64,000 nucleotides of DNA from SG8-30 sp963710135. GTDB taxonomy: Bacteria > Pseudomonadota > Gammaproteobacteria > Steroidobacterales > Steroidobacteraceae. The stretch lies in the NCBI GenBank assembly GCA_963710135.1, contig CAVPYY010000003.1:248001-312000 (forward strand). The letters are read 5' to 3'. Positions within the stretch are counted from its first letter, which is position 1. Every line of letters begins with the position of its first letter. The notes beneath the pieces were generated by a model, which saw nothing but the letters and a program-made list of their open reading frames with translations, searched no databases and had not been told where the DNA came from. The position numbers and the translations under genes are program-made. Shown here piece by piece: positions 58,716-64,000 of this stretch.

Positions 58716-59732
58716 TCAGCCGCGGCGACCGCTGTTGAAGGATTCGTCGGTCAGCCCGACGAAGGTACCACCGTTGCGCGCACAAAGGATTCGCATCAAG
58801 GTGGCATATCGGATGCTGGTGTACTGCGGCACCTGGGGATCCAGCGGGAATCCCAGGGCGTGGATGCGAACGCGCGGCTCGCCGCGGCGGTCCTTGCGGT
58901 TGATGCGCTCGACGGTGTCGACGACCTCCTGGATGGACGACCCGGTGAACTCGTCGCCCAGCACATAGATGCTGATGCGGTGCTCGGATGAATAGAACGT
59001 GCGGATCGCCTCGACGATGCCCTCGACGGGACTCGAGTTCGAGAAAGCACGCCAGTTGCGGAAGGCGCTCAGTATCGTGCGGCGACGCGCCTCCGAGTCC
59101 GGTATCCAGCGGCCGCGGTACTCGCTGAACATGTAGCCGCCCTCGTCATCCATCACCTGTATGCCCTTCACGCGGGGATAGATGTCGAGGACTTCCCGCA
59201 TCTTCTGTTCAGCGCGGCGCCAGCTGTAAGTCTGCATGGAGCCGGAAGTATCGACGATGAAGATGACGTATTCGCTGTCCACCGGTATCCCGCCGATGGG
59301 CTGATCGGCGCTGCGCCGGAAGTCGGCACCCAGCAGCCGCTGCATCTCGGCGGTCATGCTCTGGCGAGCCACCGTAAGCTGCCCCTCGAGCTTCTCGATG
59401 GTCTCGGCCTCGCCACGTGTCGCGGCGAACTCCCCCTGGACCAGCGACAGGTCGCCGCGCAGCAGCGCCACGCGGCGCTGCTCCTCGGACAACTGCTCGA
59501 TGCGCGCGCGCAGCTCCCGTTCCAGCACCACCGACTGGCCGCGGATGTCGAACAGCTCCTGCTCCATGCGCTGGATCTGCCCGTCGAGGTCCTCCCTGGA
59601 CTGCTCCAGCTGCAGCGGCTCGCCCACCTGGTTGAGCACCAGCAGCAGGATGATCGCGCCGAGCCCGCAGCTGATCACGTCCAGGAAGGACATGCTGAAG
59701 ACCTCTGTGTCGCGGCGTTCGCGGCGCTTCAT
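58716..59732 (-). CDS. Membrane-anchored VWA protein, second copy
   Basis: 338 residues. Short basic cytoplasmic start, one TM helix with MSFLDVISCGLGAIILLLVL, coiled coil (about 45-120), then a periplasmic VWA domain with a complete MIDAS start in VIFIVDTSGSMQTYS. The helix motif FLDVISCG is identical to the neighbour's and recalls the single N-terminal helix with Asp of ExbD/TolR/MotB. The start ATG overlaps the upstream VWA stop by 1 nt (TGATG). Confidence 0.88.
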   Translation of the reverse strand: MKRRERRDTEVFSMSFLDVISCGLGAIILLLVLNQVGEPLQLEQSREDLDGQIQRMEQELFDIRGQSVVLERELRARIEQLSEEQRRVALLRGDLSLVQGEFAATRGEAETIEKLEGQLTVARQSMTAEMQRLLGADFRRSADQPIGGIPVDSEYVIFIVDTSGSMQTYSWRRAEQKMREVLDIYPRVKGIQVMDDEGGYMFSEYRGRWIPDSEARRRTILSAFRNWRAFSNSSPVEGIVEAIRTFYSSEHRISIYVLGDEFTGSSIQEVVDTVERINRKDRRGEPRVRIHALGFPLDPQVPQYTSIRYATLMRILCARNGGTFVGLTDESFNSGRRG

Positions 59733-60826
59733 CAGGGCCAGTCCTTCGGCGGGCTCAGGAACGCCCCGCCGGTGGCCTGCGCCAGCCGCCAGAAGTAGGT
59801 GGGTGCCGCCGGATCACCTTCCATCGGCAGCAGCACCACATTGACCGGTGGTGGTTTCTGCGGCAGCGACCGGACGGCCCTGCGCATCAGGTCCTCTCGG
59901 TCACCCGAGTCGACCAGCTTCTTGAAGGTCGGCGCCGTTTCGCCCTGGGTCGGCAGGCCGTCGGTGATCAGGATGACATTGTCCGGCGCCGGGCTCAGGC
60001 TGCGGATCAGTGCGAAGGCGTTGATCAGACTGGTGCCGCCGGCCGGAGTGGTCGCGCGGATGCCCTTCAGCGCGGCCGCCAGCGCCTTGCCGTCACGCGC
60101 CTTGATCCAGTTGCCGGCCGAGCCTTCGACCAGCGGCCAGGGGTTGGTGTTGAACGCGTACATCTGGAACTCGGAGTCGGCCGGCAGCTGCGCGGAAATC
60201 CAGTCGACCGTGCCGATGACCTGCCGCCACTTCTCCGAGCGCAGCTTGCGGTCGTCGGACATGTTGCGCATGCGCAGGATGTTGACCAGCGTCTCGTCCA
60301 GCATGCTGGCCGAGGCGTCGACCAACACCAGCACATGTCTGCCACCGACCTTGAGTCCGGTCAGGTACTGGCGGTCGCCGTCGCCCTTTACGCTACGCAC
60401 CGCCGTGCCGGTCTGCACGCGCTCGGCGGCGGCCTGCAGCCGGCGGGTGTCCTCCTCCAGGGATTTCAGGTCGGCCTTCAGGCGCTCGAGACTCTCGCGC
60501 CGGGCCAGCGTGTCGAACTCGTACTTCGACAGCTCCTCGCGCGTCATGGTGATCTTCTCGGCGACCTGCCGGGCCAGGCCCGCGGCCCGGGCCTTTTCCT
60601 CTTCCGTCGAGGCCAGCGCGTTGGTCAGTTCCGCAAGATGCTTGTAGCCGTCTAGCACCTGCTGCTCGAGCCGGCTTGCCTCGGCGTTGAGTTCCTCGTT
60701 CTCCTTGATTCGCTCCAGACCGGATTGCGCGCTGATGATGGTATAGAACAGCACGACGGCGCCGAAACCACAGCTGATCACGTCCAGGAAGGACATGCTC
60801 CAGGCTTCGCTGCGCCGGCGCGCCAT
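59732..60826 (-). CDS. Membrane-anchored VWA protein, first copy
   Basis: 364 residues. Basic start, TM helix with MSFLDVISCGFGAVVLFYTI, long coiled coil (about 45-135), then a periplasmic VWA domain: VLVLVDASASMLDE (DxSxS), TPAGGTSLINAFA (Thr) and VILITDGLPTQ (Asp), so a full metal-ion-dependent adhesion site. Cotranscribed with the second VWA gene (1-nt overlap) and 3 bp after the FHA gene stop. Confidence 0.88.
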   Translation of the reverse strand: MARRRSEAWSMSFLDVISCGFGAVVLFYTIISAQSGLERIKENEELNAEASRLEQQVLDGYKHLAELTNALASTEEEKARAAGLARQVAEKITMTREELSKYEFDTLARRESLERLKADLKSLEEDTRRLQAAAERVQTGTAVRSVKGDGDRQYLTGLKVGGRHVLVLVDASASMLDETLVNILRMRNMSDDRKLRSEKWRQVIGTVDWISAQLPADSEFQMYAFNTNPWPLVEGSAGNWIKARDGKALAAALKGIRATTPAGGTSLINAFALIRSLSPAPDNVILITDGLPTQGETAPTFKKLVDSGDREDLMRRAVRSLPQKPPPVNVVLLPMEGDPAAPTYFWRLAQATGGAFLSPPKDWP

Positions 60827-60829
60827 CGC

Positions 60830-62179
60830 TCAGCTCGCCGCCGCAATGAGTTCGAGCAGGATGCCGGGCGTGCCGAGCCGCAGCCGGTCGCCCGCCGCCA
60901 GCGGCATGGCGCCGTCGATGCGCTCGCCGTTCACGAAGGTTCCGTAGCGGCTGTGATCGCGCACGGTCACCAAATCTCCCTCGCGCACGAGCGTGCAATG
61001 CAGCCGCGACACGCCGGGGGCCGGTCGCGGCAGAACGAGCGCCGCACCGGCCGCCTGCGACAGGCCGATCGCCAGCGGCGCCGTGGTGATCGGCCGCGCG
61101 CGCCCCGCATGGACGACGTGCGTGGGTGTCTCGCCCGCCACGCGCCTTGAGGCGCGCTCGACCCGCACTGCCGGATGGCGCCGCGGCAGCGACACCGTCA
61201 GCGCAGGCTCGCCATCGACGCGGATTTCGGTCTCGGCGGCCAGCGCCCCGAGCACGGCCGCCGCCGCGGGCAGCTTCACGACCGCGACGTCGCCGAGCTG
61301 TGCGTAGCGCTCCAGCAGCCCGGGCAGTGTCGCCGCCCTGGCGGAGAGCGCGACGGTGACGGGATCGCCGGCACGCCGCACGGCGTGGATCAGGTCGATC
61401 AGCTGGGCGAAGTATGCCTCGACCGCAAAGGAGAACTGCTCGCGGCCGAGAGTCACCCCGCAGGTTCCCGTCGGCCCGTCGAGTTCGACGTCGACCGCAT
61501 CGGACTGTTCCAGGACGGCCAGCCAGCCCGGCAGGCGATCATGCAGCTGCTGCTCGCTGCTCGCCTGGTGCAGCGGATCGAAGCGGGTGCGGCGGACCAT
61601 CGCCTCGGCGACGAGCTGCGCCCAGGCGCCGTGCAGGGCCTTCAGGCCGACTCGCGGCGCGATCTCGATGCGCCGCCGGATCAGCCGGTCCACACCGGAC
61701 AGCTCCGTAAGCACCGCCTGGTACCAGTGCAGGTCGAGGTGCAGCACGGTTTCCTGGGCCTCGAGCCCGGCGCTGGCGGCCAGCGCGTTGTCGACCCAGC
61801 CGGCCACCGGGATCCCGGCGGCGCGCGCGATGCCCCCGAGCAGGCCCAGCGCCCGCGGAGTCAGCGTTCCCGGAACGGCCAGCAGGGCTTGATCGCCGCT
61901 CTGCGCCGCGTCACTCCACAGCTGCCGCAGATGCGCATGGACGATGTCGGCCGCGGTCCGGGCCCTGGCCACCGGGCGCGGCAGCGGCTCGGTCGAGATC
62001 TCGGACCAGTGCCGGTCGTAGGCGAACACCGGCCGCAGGCGCGCCGCGGCGGCCGCCCCGGCGCCGACCATCAGCGCCGCCGGATCGAGCAGCGCCACGC
62101 CCGGGCTCGACGCGCCGGCGCTGCCATCGCGCGCGGTCATCAGCCCGGCGTCGACCGTCTCGATGGCGACGCACGCCAT
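60830..62179 (-). CDS. FHA-domain protein with actin/Hsp70-like N-terminal region
   Basis: 449 residues. C-terminal FHA domain (about 360-445) with the phosphothreonine-binding residues in GVSRLHCTL and YGTFVNGERI. The N-terminal ~330 residues have an actin/Hsp70-ATPase feel (MACVAIETVDAGLMTARDGS; GIPVAGWVDNALAASAGLEA) but no clear phosphate loop, so that part is tentative. No TM helix: cytoplasmic. It could couple phospho-signalling to the channel encoded 2 bp upstream. Confidence 0.8.
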   Translation of the reverse strand: MACVAIETVDAGLMTARDGSAGASSPGVALLDPAALMVGAGAAAAARLRPVFAYDRHWSEISTEPLPRPVARARTAADIVHAHLRQLWSDAAQSGDQALLAVPGTLTPRALGLLGGIARAAGIPVAGWVDNALAASAGLEAQETVLHLDLHWYQAVLTELSGVDRLIRRRIEIAPRVGLKALHGAWAQLVAEAMVRRTRFDPLHQASSEQQLHDRLPGWLAVLEQSDAVDVELDGPTGTCGVTLGREQFSFAVEAYFAQLIDLIHAVRRAGDPVTVALSARAATLPGLLERYAQLGDVAVVKLPAAAAVLGALAAETEIRVDGEPALTVSLPRRHPAVRVERASRRVAGETPTHVVHAGRARPITTAPLAIGLSQAAGAALVLPRPAPGVSRLHCTLVREGDLVTVRDHSRYGTFVNGERIDGAMPLAAGDRLRLGTPGILLELIAAAS

Positions 62180-62181
62180 GC

Positions 62182-62979
62182 TCAGCGCACCTGCAGGTGC
62201 CTGAGCACCCGCTGATCCAGCCAGGTCTCGGCATCGAGCACCAGCCGTTCCTGGGCCAGCTGCAGGTTATGCAGCAGAAACATGAGCAGCAGCGACAGCA
62301 GCAGCGCGACGAAAGTCGAGTTGAACGCCACGCCCAGCCCGGCGGTGACACCGCCGATGTCCCCGGTCACGGCCTTGTGCGCCTCGGCGAGCGCATCACC
62401 GATACCGCGCACGGTACCGATGAACCCGATGGCCGGGATCGCCCAGGCGATGTAGCGCACCATCGACAGCTCGGAGTCGAGCCGGTCGGCCTCCGCCTGC
62501 AGCACGGCGCGCGTCGCCTCCGACACGTCCTGCACGTTGCGCGTCGCGCCAAAGCGCGCCAGTGCCGCACGCACCACGCGCACCGGCAGCATCTGCTGGC
62601 GGCCCGGCGGCAGCGCCTCGAGCTGCCTTGCGTACTCGCGGGTGTCTTCGGGCAGGATGCGCATGCCCTCCGGGACCTGCACGAGATCGGTGTCGAGCAC
62701 GGCCCGCTCGCGCAGCGTGGCGCGACCCTTGTAGCCGATGATGGCTAGCGCCCAGAGCAGCAGGATGATGCAGGACTCCTGCTCGTAGTCCTTCATGATG
62801 ACCCACAGCGAGCGGTCCGGGACGTAGTCCGGGTCGGTCTTCATCGCTGCGGCCTGCGCGTCGAGCACGGCCTGCGCGTTCGGCCGGACCGCGGCGACGT
62901 AGAAGGCGTGCACGACGATCACCGCCGCGAGCAGCGAGAACAGGCTGTACAGGAACTCGCTCGGATATCGTCTGGTCAT
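62182..62979 (-). CDS. MotA/TolQ/ExbB-like proton channel subunit
   Basis: 265 residues. TM helices at about 8-30, 68-87, 175-200 and 210-245. The last two carry the family core: AIPAIGFIGTVRGIGDALAE and GLGVAFNSTFVALLLSLLLM, with the Thr/Ser that lines the proton path. The large cytoplasmic loop lies between TM2 and TM3. Relatives form a pentamer around two copies of a single-helix partner and use the proton gradient to drive motion in the periplasm. No exbD/tolR/motB gene is present; the two VWA proteins fit that place. Confidence 0.9.
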   Translation of the reverse strand: MTRRYPSEFLYSLFSLLAAVIVVHAFYVAAVRPNAQAVLDAQAAAMKTDPDYVPDRSLWVIMKDYEQESCIILLLWALAIIGYKGRATLRERAVLDTDLVQVPEGMRILPEDTREYARQLEALPPGRQQMLPVRVVRAALARFGATRNVQDVSEATRAVLQAEADRLDSELSMVRYIAWAIPAIGFIGTVRGIGDALAEAHKAVTGDIGGVTAGLGVAFNSTFVALLLSLLLMFLLHNLQLAQERLVLDAETWLDQRVLRHLQVR

Positions 62980-63008
62980 TGCATCGTGCCTCGGCCCGGC
63001 GCGGGCCC

Positions 63009-63296
63009 TCAGATGTCCACGGGAAACGAAACCGGAAAATCGGCGCGTACTTCTTCGCTTGGATCAAAACGCTGTGGCGTCGGGCCGCGTGGCGCCGTGC
63101 CGGCCGGCAGCGGCGGCAGGGACTCGCCGTCGTCGTCCTCCGCGGTGGCGGCCGGGGCCTCGGCCGCCGGCGCCACAGGCTCGGATGCGGCGGGTGGCGC
63201 CTCGGCGTCAGTCGCCGGGGGCGTCGCTGGCGGCGGGTCGAGCGCCCAGGCCGTGCCCAGCACCAGCACAGCCGCGAACGCGAGAATCCTGATCAT
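63009..63296 (-). CDS. Small exported Pro/Ala/Glu-rich protein of the cluster
   Basis: 95 residues. Signal peptide MIRILAFAAVLVLGTAWA, then low-complexity Pro/Ala and acidic sequence and a C-terminal FPVSFPVDI. It lies between the SUMF1-like and TolQ-like genes, 3 bp and 29 bp away. No domain recognised. Confidence 0.7.
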   Translation of the reverse strand: MIRILAFAAVLVLGTAWALDPPPATPPATDAEAPPAASEPVAPAAEAPAATAEDDDGESLPPLPAGTAPRGPTPQRFDPSEEVRADFPVSFPVDI

Positions 63297-63299
63297 GAC

Positions 63300-64000
63300 T
63301 TACTCCGCATAACGGGCGATCCGGAAACCGAGATCCTGCCTGCCGCCGACCGCGGGGTCGCGCCACGCGGCCCGCAGGTCCGGTGTGCGGCCCGTCAGCC
63401 AGCCTGCGCCCTTGACGACATGACTGTCACCCTCGCGCGGCCCGACCGGATCGGTCACGACCTGGTCGGGGCCGCTGACGTAGACGGCGAACCGGTCGCT
63501 CACCCATTCCGAAACGTTGCCACCCATGTCGTAGAGCCCGAGTTCATTCGGCGGGAAGCTGCCAACGGCCGCCGCCACCCGGGAGCCGTCGTCGTAGCCC
63601 GTGATCACGACCGGAGTCAGGTAGAGCGCCGACTGATCCGCGTAGTTCCCGGCGCGCGCCGGCACCGGCAGATTGTCGCCCCACGGATACTTGCGGGTCG
63701 CCGCGGCGCCGTCGAAGCGCGCCGCAAACTCCCACTCCGCCTCGGTGGGCATGCGATAGCCGGTGGTCACCGGGTCAGCCAGGACCAGGCTGCCCGGCTT
63801 GCCTACGTAGGCGGGCGGCAAGCCGTCTTTCGCAGACAGCCAATTGCAGTATGCGGCGGCGTCCTGCCAGTCGAGCCTGACCGCCGGCTGGCGGTCGAGG
63901 TCGAGGGTCTGCTCGCGAAAGATGCCGGATGCATGGCTCGCCTTGAACTGCCGGAACTCGGCGTTGGTGACCTCACGCGTCGCGATGTAGAACGGACGCT
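63300..64000 (-). CDS. Formylglycine-generating-enzyme (SUMF1/EgtB/PvdO) family protein, partial
   Basis: At least 233 residues; open to the right edge, so the N-terminus is missing. SUMF1 hallmarks: IATREVTNAEFRQF, VRLDWQDAAAYCNWLSAKDG, YRMPTEAEWEFAAR, LGLYDMGGNVSEWV and the C-terminal DLGFRIAR. The active-site Cys pair of true formylglycine enzymes is not evident in the visible part, so it may be a structural or GldK-like member. It heads the visible part of the TolQ/VWA unit. The Leu TTG at 63821 is not a start. Confidence 0.9.
   Translation of the reverse strand, partial: RPFYIATREVTNAEFRQFKASHASGIFREQTLDLDRQPAVRLDWQDAAAYCNWLSAKDGLPPAYVGKPGSLVLADPVTTGYRMPTEAEWEFAARFDGAAATRKYPWGDNLPVPARAGNYADQSALYLTPVVITGYDDGSRVAAAVGSFPPNELGLYDMGGNVSEWVSDRFAVYVSGPDQVVTDPVGPREGDSHVVKGAGWLTGRTPDLRAAWRDPAVGGRQDLGFRIARYAE

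Noticed and set aside
62182..62979. ZorA of a Zorya antiphage system
   Set aside because: It is a MotA/TolQ-family protein, but no ZorB-type OmpA partner, helicase or nuclease gene accompanies it in the visible part.

Overview
The window is a 64 kb, GC-rich, densely coding stretch of a gammaproteobacterial chromosome. The evidence is the C-terminal part of a group 1 RpoD at the left edge, an Ax21-like outer membrane protein of the Xanthomonas type, Bfr/Bfd with a Fur box, HiPIP, TonB-dependent receptor, RND and MscS genes. I would place it near the Xanthomonadales/Nevskiales/Steroidobacterales, but the sequence alone does not fix the family.

Layout. 0-9 kb: rpoD with terminator, a triheme cytochrome lipoprotein, a COG2521-type methyltransferase, YjbQ, an RND efflux pair and an MscS channel. 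9-18 kb: a LysR regulator divergent from an MscS-like/MgtE-N/MgtE operon, an azoR-DoxX-pirin operon behind a perfect palindrome, an amidohydrolase, a coupled small protein/TPR pair and an Ax21-like barrel. 18-24 kb: small membrane proteins, a PQQ dehydrogenase carrying its own N-terminal cytochrome c plus an SDR, and two surface proteins sharing a split C-terminal module. 24.1-25.7 kb: a tRNA-Ile(CAU) gene interrupted right after the anticodon by a 251-nt group I intron, divergent from an HNH nuclease fused in frame to a 2OG-Fe(II) dioxygenase. 25.7-33.4 kb: bfr/bfd with a Fur box, a CoA-transferase, HiPIP, Lrp and a class V PLP enzyme interrupted by an in-frame TAG, a pseudouridine synthase, an NlpC/P60 lipoprotein and a MarR regulator. 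33.4-43.3 kb: lon, hrpB, a TonB receptor and a beta-helix lipoprotein, all with broken reading frames (probably sequence error) and with Pho-box-like repeats upstream. 43.3-53.5 kb: an M28 peptidase, a pair of inverted structured repeats, an NrtR-like/SPFH/NAD-kinase-like locus, metY, and a four-gene copper-bufferin operon (bufA-bufB-bufC-DoxX). 53.5-64 kb: VanZ, DUF1475 and CFA-synthase-like genes, then a TPR/TonB-C protein facing a minus-strand cluster.

The three places I rate highest are these. (1) The intron-bearing tRNA-Ile(CAU) with an adjacent HNH-dioxygenase fusion. (2) The 57.8-64 kb cluster of a TolQ/MotA-like channel, two membrane-anchored VWA proteins whose shared N-terminal helix carries an ExbD/TolR-like Asp, an FHA protein, a formylglycine-enzyme-like (SUMF1) protein and a lipoprotein. 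It looks like an uncharacterised proton-driven envelope machine. (3) Two near-identical inverted repeats about 7.7 kb apart with a compensatory base pair in their stem. The bufferin operon is a clear example of a recently described RiPP class.

Frame breaks are confined to 33.7-41.6 kb plus one TAG at 29.8 kb. Genes there are given as pseudogenes in form, but all key residues are kept, and read-level error is the likeliest cause.
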